The notes: generated by a model from the letters alone, not told the origin. Counted from the stretch's first letter, positions 1-11,127 are shown. The stretch: 64,000 nucleotides of DNA from Calcarisporiella thermophila CBS 279.70 (GCF_041956535.1 NW_027192191.1:1506087-1570086); one strand, 5' to 3'. A program made the numbers and translations.

Positions 1-403
1 CTCTCCTTTGCGTTTGAGCTTGGCAGTGGAGAACGTGGTGGCAAAGATGGCTGTACGGTAGCCTTCTGGAGCATACTTTCCTGTCAGGTTAAGAAGTGAG
101 ATGCTTGCCCATAGGGATACCGTCGGGTCCGATGCTGGTTTCTTCATTTCTCTTACGAGTTTGGGAAACCATGATGCGAGTAAGGCAGTTGATTGTTGTC
201 TAGGGAGAATGAGACCTAGGCCTCCCTCCTCTCGCGTTTTAGAAAGGAGGCTAAGATTGATCTGCGGGCCTCGTCCATCCCATAGAAATTGTCGTAGGAT
301 TGTGTCCAGTTCTTTGAAGAAATCCGCGCGCTACGCCGTGTTCGCTAATTGTAATTTTACATATTTTGGTCGGGCAACGAATCGGTGTTCAATGTGAATG
401 ACA
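1..403 (-). mobile_element. Decayed non-LTR (LINE-type) retrotransposon fragment, end of reverse transcriptase region
   Basis: Read on the minus strand, bases 330 down to 1 form 110 open codons running off the window. They contain FFKELDTILRQFLW near 321-280 and EEGGLGL near 226-206, the pattern that follows the reverse transcriptase core in L1/Tad-type elements. The same frame continues upstream to about base 403 as IEHRF and LANT, but is broken by a TAG at 331-333. The roughly 20 residues expected between LANT and FFKEL are missing, so the copy carries an internal deletion as well as the stop. Neither the catalytic YADD box nor the element's 3' end is in the window. The upstream limit coincides with the first base of tRNA-Phe. 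It is a dead copy; the clade cannot be fixed from this piece. Confidence 0.8.
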
Positions 404-476
404 GCCCAGCTAGCTCATCTGGGAGAGCGTTAGACTGAAGATCTAAAGGTACCTGGTTCGATCCCGGGGTTGGGCA
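404..476 (+). tRNA. tRNA-Phe (anticodon GAA)
   Basis: The 73 nt fold as a full cloverleaf. The acceptor GCCCAGC pairs with GTTGGGC with one G-T wobble. The D stem is GCTC/GAGC, the anticodon stem TTAGA/TCTAA encloses loop CTGAAGA with GAA at 437-439, and the T stem CCTGG/CCGGG encloses TTCGATC. There is no intron and CCA is not encoded. A T5 run follows six bases downstream. Confidence 0.97.
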
Positions 477-481
477 CAATA

Positions 482-486
482 TTTTT
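482..486 (+). terminator. Probable Pol III terminator of tRNA-Phe
   Basis: A run of five T begins six bases after the tRNA discriminator base, which suits RNA polymerase III termination. Confidence 0.6.
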
Positions 487-2445
487 ATTTTATAGAATAG
501 AACGTTTTATTTTATATTTTAAATAGCCAGAAGGAACTTATCGTTGGCGGAAGGAAAGGAAATAAATAGGGTAGAGCCCCGGTGGAGACCATTGCAGTTG
601 CTTACATGATACTCACAGCTTAATTAATTAATGCATCTGGATTGTCCCATTGCATAGTTCCACGCGATGATAAAAAAAAAAGCTCTAGCACGTCGAAACG
701 GGATATACAAGGATTTTGCATCCTCTTATCCCTATATAGAATTCAACACCCTCCAATGGCTCCCTCTTGTATTTGGCCCGTAAAGCCAAAAGAGGCTAGA
801 CTGGCACTTTCAGGGGTAATATATCGATTATCCTATTTGGAAATATAGCTTTTTGACATTTCATGTTGAGCTCTTTTGGGGTCATCTCGCGACTTCTACC
901 CTGGGGGATCCGAGCTTTTTCGATTTTTCCAGATTAAAGTTGAACATAATAGTTGCATTTCCATATTTGCTTCCGTTATAACTATTAGTTTTTGAGAGAG
1001 GATGATTTATTTCAGATTTCTACCCACAATGGAGCAACCAGTGTATGTCAAACCCTATAATCACATCGGATATAACGAAATAGCTGATATTTTTTGAAGG
1101 CAAACCCCCGAGTTGAGATCCTGGGGAAATCTCTTCTCAAGTATGTACACGAAATGCTTCACTCCTAAGCGGTAAAAGTTGCATGCTTAGGATAACCGAG
1201 GTTTCACCCATATTTCCCACGGCTCAATGCACTTTTGAGCACTCATTTTTCAACACCTCTGCTGTCGTTGATTCAACTTTCTTGTACTCGTTGGAACACA
1301 ACCACCAGCGTACCGCCCACTAGTGCCTTGACATAACGCAATCATGGCTGTATGGCCAATATTTGGACGCAAATGATGCCTGTCGCGGTACATATAGTTG
1401 GTTACACTGCTGTGAATAAAAGCATAGCTAATTCCTCTTTCCGCTATATTGGTGGGTATCCCAGTTTTACCCGCTCCCTATTCCATCTCAGCTAGCGCCA
1501 CCAAGCTCTCCTTTCCATTCAAATCATATGATAATGGCTTCCAAGTAGACCCTATTTTGAATCTTTCATTGGCCATGCATGGTGTAAGATCTCTCTCCTT
1601 TCTCGGAGTTGGGGAGTACCAGGCCCAAAGCCCAAAAGTATAGCAATATATATATTGACGTATTGAGCCTACTAATTTTGTGCACTTTCCATAAAGATCC
1701 ACCACTGGCCACCCGGTGGGAGCAGTGTATAAGCAATGTTGAGTTTTCTCTATGAAGCAGCAGTTTCCATTGCCCCAATGCACATCAAGATGAGCGTCTA
1801 TCTAGTGTGCCGGTGCGTATGAAAAGCCCGAAAAGCAGGATTCGCCTTATTAAATTAAAAAAACAGAAGGCATCGAAATTGGGCGTTGGTTTCAGACGGT
1901 GAAGGTCCATGAAACTTGGATTTCCCTTGTAACATCCGATTTGGGCATTTTCCTCTAAACTAGGGTTCATTGGCAGCAATCGAGGCATCCATAGGTGGAT
2001 TTTTTAATTTGCGTGCTGCTTGAGGTCCTTGGAGTAGCGCCTTCAAGAGGAAGGAGAGGCGAGCGCATGCGCGGTGGAGCTTGTGGGGGAGACGAAGAGG
2101 ACAGAGGCGAGCTGGCAAGAAGAGGGGCCTGGGGCGGCGGCAGTCCGTGGTCGAGGCCGATGGAGAGATATAGCATATGCAATTATGAAAAATTTTCCAA
2201 TCCTGGCTCGAGTTGGCGGAGATTCTCGATGTCTGGTGGAATATATGGAGAAAGGCAGCGGTAATCTTTTAATGATTTTTTTTTTTTATATTCTTCCCCC
2301 ATCCTTTATTTTCTATTTGCTGTGCTACTTTTGTTTTTTATTTCTGTTCTAGCCGTATTTTTCCTTCTCGCGATTGTACACTCGGACAGAGTTCTGCCCA
2401 CACGCCATTCTAGAGGGAGTAATGCGAACGAATTACGGCCCTCAT
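487..2445. other. Intergenic region, no supported gene
   Basis: No domain was recognised on either strand. The longest open stretch is 101 codons on the minus strand (1478-1783), with no recognisable motif and an overlapping short plus-strand frame. A GC-rich patch at 2030-2160 is open in several frames, which is composition rather than coding. The last 150 bases are pyrimidine-rich and probably hold the promoter and leader of the GH9 gene. Confidence 0.6.
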
Positions 2446-5002
2446 ATGACAAGAGTATCTTGGATAGCGTTTTTTTGCCTTGGGACTGTTTCCGGCTCGC
2501 TCTTGAAGAGACAGCGCAATGAGACTCTACAGGTGGCACCGCTCCCGACGATAGTCGACTCCATCAGCGCGCCCTCATTCAACTTCACCGATCCCTATGC
2601 CTTGTATCCTATCCCGACCCCGGTTCAAACCCCGTATGATCAATACACAAGACTGCTGGGCGACTCATTGCTGTTCTACGAGATGCAGCGAAGCGGGAAA
2701 CTAGTCAACAACCGGATACCCTGGTGAGTGTTGCGTGATGCCGAGGGCTCTTTGGGTCGAGATTCTCACTCCCCTCCCTCCTCTCCCCTTTGTCCCATGC
2801 TTTCCTCCCTCCCTCCCTCCCCACCGTAGGAGACACGACTCTGGACTTGCAGACGGCGCTGATAACCGCGTTGATCTTGTGGGCGGATATTATGATGCGG
2901 GGGACTGTATGTGCTTCCTACAGCTTATTAGGCAGAGCTCTCGCATGTTTAACCGAAAAGATTGATGTCTCTAAATTTTTAGACGTGAAGGCCACGTTTC
3001 CGCTCTCATTCACACTTAATCTGATCAACTGGGGAGCATTAGAGTATTTTCAAGGCTATGTTTTGGCGGACCAGGCGGGGAATCTGAAAGACATGGTGAA
3101 GTGGGTAAGTCATTTGTCGCCGAGGTTAGTGTTTGAAGAAACGCCCCTTCATTTCTCTTCTGGGGGGCGTGCAGGGGACAGATTGGCTCATCAAGGCACA
3201 CAACGCGAACAACTCGCTCTATGTGCAAGTCGGAGATGGCTGGATAGATAACAACTATTGGGGTAAGGGTGGAGGGGAGGAGATTGTGCTGCTGGTTTTA
3301 ACAAGGGTCTAATCCTCCCTTTCGCCTGTGAAAGGACCTGATACAAATATCCCATCGCCGCGTCGTTCGTTCCGAGTCGATCCGCTGCACCCGGGGACGG
3401 ATGTGGCGGCGGAGACCGCCGCGGCGTTTGCCTCCTCTTCGCTACTTTTCCGCCGCCATTTCTCCAGCCCGGACTACGCAGCCCTATTGCTTCAGCACTC
3501 CAAGGAGCTTTTCCAGTTCGCCATGACGCCGCCGCTGCGGCGCTACAGCCAGGACCGGCATTTTCTGTACTCCAGCTCCGGCTTCGGAGATGAGCTCCTG
3601 TGGTCTGCCTTGTGGATGTACCGAGCCACGCGCAACGAGACCTATTTCGAGTTGGCGCGCGAGTTCTTGGACACCTATGGGCTGGGGGATGCCGTGTTGC
3701 CTGTGGACTGGGATTCCAAGCATGGGGCGGCCTATGTGCTCGGGGCGGCCTTGAGCTCGGGGCTGGATGGGCTGCCCGTGCTTGCCGATGCACCCCAGTG
3801 GAGGGCCCTAGCGGAGAGCTATTTGGATCGGCTCGTGGATGGGGTGTTTGGAACGCGAACACCAGATGGTCTCTTCTGGTTTGATGGATCAAGGTAGCCT
3901 ATTTACTGGAGAGGGGGGGGGGAGGGGAAGACCGAGGAATGACCGCAGCTAACCCTGATTCCCACGATTTTGCATTGTAGTGAGAACAATTCTCTGCCTG
4001 TGTCGCAGGCTACCTCCTTGCTCTGTTTCCTCTATAGCTCCACCACTCTCAGGGCGCACCCCCTGGGCAAGATCTCCAACTCTACCGTCGCCATCAAAGC
4101 AGCCAAATACGAGGAATTTGCAACCAAGCAACTAGGTGAGGATCTGAGGCGATTCGTGGTATGCATAGCGGGGATGGGACCGTTGACAGAACTTTCTTTT
4201 CTTTTTTTTATATTCTTCGATCCTAAAAGAATACCTCTTGGGGAACAACAGCGCCGGTCGTGTATACGTGGTCGGCGAGCACCCGTCGTCTCCAAAGAAT
4301 CCTCACCATGCGGGAGCCCATGGGGGCACCCATATTCATGATCTGATGAACCCTGCGCTGACCACCAACGTGCTTTTAGGAGGTGAGGAGCCCAATCACC
4401 TAAGAAAATCTCCCCGCTCTACTCTCTCTGACCCCTCCCCCCCCCTCTTGCTCTTTTAGCTGTGGTGGCTGGGCCCGATCGTATGGATTCCTTTATTGAC
4501 GATCGAAGAATATGGACGCAAACCGAGGTATGCCCGAGCTTTTATTTTTGGTTCAGAGTGGGCCGCCTCCTCACAGCGGCTCTTTGTATAAAAAAAATGA
4601 TAGCCTGCCCTCGATTATAATGCCCCATTTCAGTGCAATGTTGCCCGACAAGTACTGTACGCCACCAAGCCTCCTCGATTCATTCGGCAACCGGTGGAGC
4701 CACCGTCTCTTCAGCCCACCTCCGGCTGGAGAAACGAGTACCTGTGCGCGATCCTGATACCTCTTCTGGTAGGTTTGCCGGCAATGGGAGCGTTCCTTTG
4801 GTGGTGGCAACGGAGAAGACGAGAGCGGACGGGCAAGCATGAGGGAGAATTTAGGATGGGCGAGGTGAATGGCGAAATGCGTATACCCAAGGAGGAGCTG
4901 GTCGGCGGGAGCCCGGGGCCATCGGCATGTTCCACCCAGAATGATGAGGGCTCGGGCATGGAGAGTACGCTGGTGGAGGATGGCGACCGAGTTGTTAGCT
5001 AG
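2446..5002 (+). CDS. Membrane-anchored glycoside hydrolase family 9 endoglucanase
   Basis: Exons 2446-2723, 2830-2906, 2983-3104, 3175-3262, 3335-3893, 3981-4135, 4230-4382, 4460-4527 and 4634-5002 give 622 residues. The chosen ATG starts a signal peptide ([13 protein letters not shown]); an in-frame ATG at 2422 would hide it. GH9 landmarks are [13 protein letters not shown] with DAGD at residues 115-118 (catalytic aspartates), NPHH at 450-453, and [14 protein letters not shown] ending in the expected catalytic Glu at 500. GH9 enzymes cleave internal beta-1,4 bonds of cellulose or related glucans. A single membrane segment lies at about 537-558, followed by Arg-rich residues and a roughly 60-residue tail, so the catalytic domain should face outside or the lumen. 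Plant KORRIGAN enzymes are anchored at the other end. The family call is firm; substrate and location are inferred. Confidence 0.93.
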
Positions 5003-5231
5003 TATTTATTCTCGAAACATTTCTAATGAATTTTAAGTTTAAGATCCCTCAACGTGAAGTCAGGTGACGCCTGCTAATAATTTAGCTCGATATTTTTTCC
5101 TCTTTTCTCACAAGTTCGAGGCTTTTTTTTCCTTTTCTCCTTTATCTCTCCCTCTGTTCTCCTCGGTTTACTCTGCAAATAAATTACCCAACTGTCTCCC
5201 ACCGCTTGCTTTAAACCCAGTATCAGACAAG

Positions 5232-5756
5232 ATGCCGCTCCAATTGAAGAATGGCGAAGAGCTTCTCGCCGGACATCCCCCTGCAAGTGAGCATTGTCAC
5301 ACATTTTACGGCTGGGCTCCCAGCCCTGGAATGGGATTCTCATGGGGAGGGGGAATGTTTCTCTTCTTGCTTTTGTAGACAAGATCGGCGGAATGCGCTG
5401 TGGCATGGCGAACCATGTACCCTTAAAGACGAGGTCAAGGTATGCATGTCCATTCTGACGCCACCGCCTGTCCTGCTGCTAACTGTGTGACTTTTGCACG
5501 CCTTTGTTCTGCCAGAGAGCAGACCAGCTCGCCCGATCATGCGAAGGAGGAGCAGGATGAGCGGGCCCTGCAACGCATCCACCAGGAGGCCGTGAAGCAG
5601 GAGCAACGGTCCCAGCTGATGGATCTCCAACGGCAGCAGCGGCAGCAGGCCTTGCACGACAAGCGCCAGCAGTCGCGTGGGGCGAAGAGCGTGCAGCAGC
5701 CCCGTTTGCACAACCACTTTGTATTGAGACCCAACCATATCCCGGAGAGCCTCTGA
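5232..5756 (+). CDS. DAP-family protein (death-associated protein 1-like)
   Basis: Exons 5232-5286, 5379-5439 and 5516-5756 encode 118 residues. AGHPPANKIGGMR at residues 13-25 closely matches the conserved N-terminal block of animal DAP1, and QQPR near the C-terminus recalls its end. Between them lies a strongly charged, Gln-rich helical stretch with many RQQ and QRQ steps, longer than in the animal protein. Animal DAP1 is a small, largely disordered mTOR substrate that restrains autophagy; whether the fungal version does so is unknown. The start is set by the conserved block, which begins about twelve residues after the ATG, and all three junctions keep frame. The start lies 229 bp after the GH9 stop on the same strand. 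Confidence 0.82.
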
Positions 5757-7240
5757 GCTAGAGGGAGGCTCTCGCTGGCGCTTGAGTTTGTTTTCTCTCG
5801 TTCTTCATCCCCCCAATATTTGTATAAAATCCCTTGAGGGCAAGCACATCTTTTCTGTCTTCTCTTTGTTTGCTTCTATCTTGACCCATATGTATGTGTA
5901 AGAACTTGTTGAATATGCTTATTCTCGTTTAGTGTACCGATTGAAAGTCAATTAAGTAAAAGGAGTGTAAATCCAGTGTATCCGGAAGGCGTACAATGGG
6001 GGAGGGGAGGCGAGCCAGGGGCCCTCCAGGCTGTGCCGGTGATAACGGGAAACGGGTGGACGGTATCACTACGTAATTTCCTGTGCTTCTTATTAGAGCA
6101 GGATGAGATAAGCGTGAGGGGGAGCCGCCACAGCCGAAAAAGGAGTGACACTGGCTGTGGTTTCAGACCTCTGCAGGCCCGGCGGGGGCGGGCAGTGATT
6201 GGCGGGCGACCCGCGGGTAATTTATTTCTCGCAAGGTTAATGCATTCTCCTTCTTCCGCGTCCTCGCCATGCTAAGCGATCAAGCCTGCGTCGGTTGACA
6301 AGATGTCCATCGCCGTGACGCACGATCACCGCCGCTGGGGGGGGGGGGGCTTTGCAGGGGGAGCAGAGTGGGCCACAAGCAAGGGCAAGGGCCGGCCGCA
6401 GCCGGCCCTGGATTTGCGGGGCGAGCTTCGGGCCACGCTGACTCACGCGCGCCTCAGCGGCACCAGCAGGGCCCGGCGGCATGATCCAGGGCCTTGCTGG
6501 AGGCGGGCTGCTGCGGGGTCTGGGTTGGGCGAGGCCGCGGGCGCTTGCCGTGTGGGCGGGGGGCGGCGGATGGGCTTCGCTCTTCCAAAAGCGTTGGCCA
6601 AATCGCCGCCAAACTCTCCGGAGCCGGCTGAGTGTGAAGCCAGGCAAACTCACCGGGCAGAGGGGAACGAGTAACGGCCTGTCGCGTGGTTTATTTAGAG
6701 TTTTTTTTTTTCCGCGCACTGGCCGTGTTGATTCGGCCCCAAACTTTTTTTTGTTCCTCGTTGGACAAGGAGGTGAGCGGTTTGCCTTTTTCTCTCACAC
6801 ACAAACGTTGCAGCGGCTCCCTCCCCTGTGCCTCCCGTGCTCTTTTATTTTGTGTTGTTCCCTGGCCCTCGCCTCTGCTCTCCCTCCCGGCGCCGCCTCA
6901 GCTGCTTGCTCCTTCTTCGTCTCTCTCATCCGGGCAGAGCATCCTTGACATGTCATCTGCTCTCTCGCTGTAATCGCCAGCCCACACGCCCTCAATCCCG
7001 CGAGATTACTAAAGCCGCATGCACTAACTGCACCCATCTCTGTAATTCGTATACCAATCCCATATATCTCTGCTGCTGTTAATTCTTGGATATCGCCGCA
7101 TATACTATTTAATCGCCGTCATTCGCACCCATTGTCATCCTCCCGTCGGCTTCTCCGGTCTATCTATCTCTCTCTCTCTGTTTGTCTAGCTGTCTGCCGG
7201 CCCACCCTCATACCTTGATACACACTCCTCTTTCGTTCGC
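5757..7240. other. Intergenic region and probable long leader of the Whi3-like gene
   Basis: No protein domain is visible. From about 6150 to 6700 the DNA is GC-rich with a run of 13 G at 6337-6349, so long frames open on both strands by composition. From 6770 to 7240 it is pyrimidine-rich with CT repeats, typical of a fungal promoter and 5' leader. One TGACTCA lies at 6439-6445, which may be chance. Confidence 0.6.
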
Positions 7241-9019
7241 ATGCATTCCCTCGACATGACGCAGCCGCAGCCCTACCAAAATGAGGAGATCTCCACCATC
7301 TTTGTCGTGGGCTTCCCCGACAACATGCAGGAGCGTGAGTTCCAGAACATGTTTACCTTCTCCACCGGGTTCGAGGCGGCCACCCTCAAGATCCCGCAGA
7401 GCATGGAGGACGAGAACGGGGCCCGGAAACAAATCGTAAGTACTGTGTGCACGGCCCTCGGTTGGGCCGGTAATGCTCTATGGATACTGATCAATCTCCC
7501 CCCCCCCCATTGCCCTGCAGATCGGCTTTGCCAAGTTCCGCACGCGTGAGGACGCCCTGCGCGCAAAGGATATGCTGAGCGGGCGCAAGGTCGATGCAGA
7601 CAAGGGCTGCACCCTCAAGGCCGAGATGGCCAAGAAGAACCTGCACACCAAGCGCGGGCTCTCCATCGACCACGGCCTGCGCCCGTTCACGCTGCCCCAG
7701 CCCGGCACCTCGCCGGCCGCCGCCTCGGTCGGCTCGGGCAGCCTGGGCGCCCGCCGATTCACCAGCCCCAGCTCGCTCAACCTCGCGTCGTCGAGGTACG
7801 ACCCCTTCAGCTCCGCGCCCCTGGCCTCCCCGCTCCCCAGCGACCTGCTCTCGCCACTGGAGTACGCCGACATCTTCTCCGAGATGCTCTCGCCCCCCAC
7901 GCCCACCACCCCCGGCACCTTCTCCGACCTGCTCGGCCGGCTGGACCTGCGCGACGAGGCCGGCGGCCCCAACGGCGCACACAACCCCAGCGCCGGCGCC
8001 GGCGCCGCTGGTGCTGCCCCGCTGCCCAAGCCGCCAAGTGCCGGCTGGGACGGGTCGCGCGCCGTCGGCTTCAACCGGCCCTCCTCGGGCAAGAACAGCC
8101 TACTGGAGGTGGACGTGGCCGGCTCGCCCGATCCCCTCGACTACCTGTCCAAGTCCACCCCGGCCCTGTCGGAGCGGGTGGGCGGGTTCGGCGGAGGGGG
8201 CGCGGGCATCAGCCCCTGGGCGGTGGACAGCCACGCGGCGCGCCTCGCCTCCAGCCTCCTCCCCTCCCCCTCGCTGCCCACCGGCGGCAACCCCTTGCGC
8301 CTCATGCACTCCGCCAACCCCGCCGACCAGAACCCGCCCTGCAACACGCTCTACGTCGGCAATCTCCCGCACGCCGCCAGCGAGGAGGAGCTGCGCCAGA
8401 TCTTCTCGCGGTGCAGCGGGTATAAGCGCCTCTGCTTCCGCACCAAGGCCAACGGGCCCATGTGCTTCGTCGAGTTCGAGAGCATAGAGCATGCGACGCG
8501 GGCGTTGAATGATCTCCAGGGGACGCCGTTGGCAAGCTCCGTCAAGGGCGGCATCCGGCTCTCCTTCTCCAAAAACCCGTTGGGGGTGCGGCAAACCCCG
8601 CCCGTCAACGGGTCCACCATGAACACCAACCCCTCCACCACCATCACCACCAGTTCCATCAGCACCAGCACCATCAACACCACCACCAGCAGCAGCAGTA
8701 CCACCACCAACACGACCTCCACTTCCACTACCGCCCCCCCCACCCCCTCCTCCCTCCCCCCCTCCTCCACTCACCACTGAACGGGACCAGCGGAAACGGC
8801 TTGGGCTCCATCCTGGGGAGCAAGGCCATCGCCCCCCCGCCCGGAGTCCTTCCCGCCATTGGCGGCGAACGGCCGCTCCCGATGCGGTCGGCAACGGCCC
8901 CCCCCCACAACGCATTCTACCTCCAGGACCTGAGAAGCCCCACCTCCCCACTCGCGGGCGGCCTGCCGTTTGTGATGGAGGGGCGCGAGGAAGCCTTCAC
9001 GTTCCATCCACAGCTTTGA
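7241..9019 (+). CDS. Whi3-like RNA-binding protein with two RRMs
   Basis: Proposed exons are 7241-7435, 7521-8585 and 8654-9019, 541 residues. RRM1 (about residues 17-110) carries [10 protein letters not shown] and IGFAKF; RRM2 (about 340-420) carries [18 protein letters not shown] and [11 protein letters not shown], the signature of the Whi3/Csx1-type group that binds mRNA and forms condensates. A long low-complexity linker separates them. The last junction is inferred. The unspliced frame ends at 8780 after a Ser/Thr tract. A 68-nt intron (GTGCGG...CACCAG) moves into a second frame that is His/Gln-rich and then continues about 75 residues as a composed C-terminus ([16 protein letters not shown]). 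Splicing there removes the Val-Arg that usually follows KNPLG, so a different junction or a sequence error is possible. ATG 7256 is an alternative start. Confidence 0.8.
8617..8720 (+). repeat. CAC/CAG/ACC trinucleotide-rich tract coding a low-complexity tail
   Basis: Imperfect CAC, CAT and CAG triplets run through the 3' part of the Whi3-like gene. One frame encodes mainly Ser/Thr, another mainly His/Gln. Such tracts change length easily. Confidence 0.7.
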
Positions 9020-9415
9020 GTTCATTTTTCTTTCCCCCTATCTGTTGTTCGTTTCTGTTGTCTATTCTTCCTTTTCCTTAACTCCCCTTATTTTTTCCTC
9101 CTCGAATATATATATACTTTTTTATTATTTAGCATCCTAAACATTGGAAAGCGCATTTTTCTCTTCTCTCTCTTCTTTTCTCTTTATTTTTTCTTCTATT
9201 ATTTATTGATTCTATTATTTATCTGAAATCGTTTCTGGTTGTTTTTTTTTTTTTTTTCGTCAGGGGAATAAAGAGATTTTTTATAGGCAAACATGCTCAG
9301 CCATCAGGTATTTTTTTTTTTCAGTGACATAAAAAAAAACCAAAGGGAAATTTTCCCTGATTAGATCAGAGCTATTCACCTTTCCTTTTCCATCGTCGCC
9401 AATCAACATTCCAGG
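9020..9415. other. Intergenic, T-rich
   Basis: Long T runs (for example 9243-9258) and CT-rich DNA hold the 3' untranslated region of the Whi3-like gene and the promoter of VPS74. No other feature is seen. Confidence 0.7.
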
Positions 9416-10647
9416 ATGAACGCGTCATCGAGCGGCCTCCAAAGACGGCGCGTTGCCGCCCCCCCCACCACCGAGGAGTCCCGTCGGCCGTCCGAGGAGG
9501 AGAAGGAGGAGGAACAGCCACGCTTTACCATAATGGAGGAGGTTCTTCTGTTGGGTTTGAAGGACAAACAGGTAAGCTATCTCCTCACCGCATGGGCCAT
9601 TCATCATCCCCCCCCCTCCATCTTAGTCATCCCTTGTCTCTGTTCCCCCCTCCCCCCTGTCAATTCGCTCTTGTACATTATTCACCAGTAGCTTACCTCT
9701 CTTTATAATGTTTTCATTGGAATGGGCGGATTTCAGGGGTATTTATCGTTCTGGAACGACAACATTAGCTACTGCCTTCGCGGATGTATTCTTATAGAGC
9801 TTGCCTTCCGTGGGCGAATAGCGATGGTTCCGGATCCCAATCGCCGGCGGCAGCCTTTGGCGGAGCGATTCATCGAGGTGATTAATGATGAGTCCACGGG
9901 GGAGGTGCTGCTGGATGAGGCGCTGAAGCTGATGAAGGCTAGCGAATACATGTCGGTCATGAACTGGATTGATCTCATGAGCGGTAAGGATCGATGTCCC
10001 TCGTGGCAATCCCTTTCTTTTTTCTTTTGGCTCTTTGCTCTCTCTTGCGTGTGTGTTGAAAAGGGTGTGCTCACTCGGGGCATCTTGCGTTTGCCCCCCC
10101 CTCTGCCTTTGCTAGGTGAGACCTGGAGCGTGATGAAGGCGGGGTATCAGCTCAAGCAGGTGAGAGAGCGCCTCGCCAAGGGGCTGGTAGACAAGGGGGT
10201 GCTGCGGACGGAGAAGCGCAACTTCCTCCTCTTCGATATGGCGACGCACCCCGTCAACGACTTTCGTGTCAAGGAGGAGATCGTGAACCGGGTGTGCTCC
10301 ACGCTGATTTCGCCGGTCGAGCCCGACCTTCGCACGGCCGCCATGGTCTGCGCCGCGTATGCTGCGAACGTGCTCGAAAATGCGCTGGTGACTCTGAGCT
10401 ACGAGCGCAGGGAGCAGGCGCTCACGCGGGTGGACGAGCTGCTGGGAGACTATAGCGTGTGGCCGATGCAGGGCAAGGCGGCGAACCGGTTTCTGGACAA
10501 GGGTGGCGAGCTGTGCATGGAGGTGGTGAGCGCCGTCTTGGACGTGTTCACAAAGGTGGATTCCATTGTAAGTGCCCATCTGCGCTTTCTCTCCGAGCTG
10601 TTTGCGCGCGAATCGCTAATGTCTTCCCCCTTCTGTGTTAGCTATGA
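9416..10647 (+). CDS. VPS74: GOLPH3/Vps74 Golgi phosphatidylinositol-4-phosphate effector
   Basis: Exons 9416-9571, 9737-9983, 10116-10567 and 10642-10647 encode 286 residues; the last exon contributes only Leu and the stop. LMGLKDKQ-like LLGLKDKQ followed by GYLSFWNDNISYCLRGCILIEL, then ETWSVMKAGYQLKQVRERLAKGLV and FLLFDM, are hallmark blocks of the GPP34 fold. Trp58 in SFWND and Arg67 match residues that form the PI4P pocket in human GOLPH3. Vps74 binds PI4P on Golgi membranes and retains glycosyltransferases by meeting their cytosolic tails and COPI. The N-terminal 40 residues are charged and poorly conserved, as usual. Family identity is very firm. Confidence 0.95.
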
Positions 10648-10883
10648 ACCCCACGAAATACGAATGTGGTGTACTATAGGGACGAACTTAAATTTATATA
10701 TATATATATATTTCGACAAAAAGGCAAGACCTTTATTTTTTTCTTAAAATCAAAAAAGCCTCCCTTCCTTCCCCCTTGAGAAGACAATTTTCCCCTCGCT
10801 ATCTAGGCTCAGGAGAGACGGGGCTCTCTTCCCCTTATTTTTTTTTTTTACAGCTTTTCCTCTTCTCTCTTTCCCTCATTAAT

Positions 10884-10912
10884 TATATATATATATGTGT
10901 GTGTGTGTGTGT
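10884..10912. repeat. TA/TG dinucleotide microsatellite
   Basis: About six TA steps run straight into eight TG steps in the 3' flank of VPS74. Confidence 0.85.
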
Positions 10913-11101
10913 TGGATCCTTATTCACTCGACTCTCTCTTTCTCTTCTACTTCTATTGACCCTTCATCTCGTTTGATTCTCTTTTAATTGTGTTCTTCTT
11001 TTCTCCTTCTTTCTGGATCATGCTCTAGTTCATGCTATTGTATTAAATATTACTTTATCCACTTTTTCTCTCCACTCGAGTTTAGTTGGAGGCAGAGGCT
11101 C

Positions 11102-11127
11102 GGGCGCCGGTGTTTTTGTCGGCGCCC
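11102..11127. repeat. Perfect 8-bp inverted repeat (GGGCGCCG / CGGCGCCC)
   Basis: Two 8-bp arms separated by 10 bases (11110-11119) with five T in the loop would form a stable GC hairpin. It sits at the left edge of a GC-rich patch, so it may mark a transposon end or be a stray hairpin. Confidence 0.5.

Noticed and set aside
1478-1783. 101-codon minus-strand frame in the left intergenic region
   Set aside because: No motif, no intron or partner exon, and an overlapping frame on the other strand; not enough to call a gene.
6439-6445. TGACTCA upstream of the Whi3-like gene as a Gcn4 target site
   Set aside because: The 7-mer is expected several times by chance in this window and lacks the flanking bases of the optimum site.
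6237-6948. Long overlapping frames on both strands (123-160 codons)
   Set aside because: They arise from GC-rich composition, lack domains, and shift with the G run.
10112-10579. 155-codon minus-strand frame opposite VPS74
   Set aside because: It is the antisense shadow of a strongly conserved exon and matches no family.
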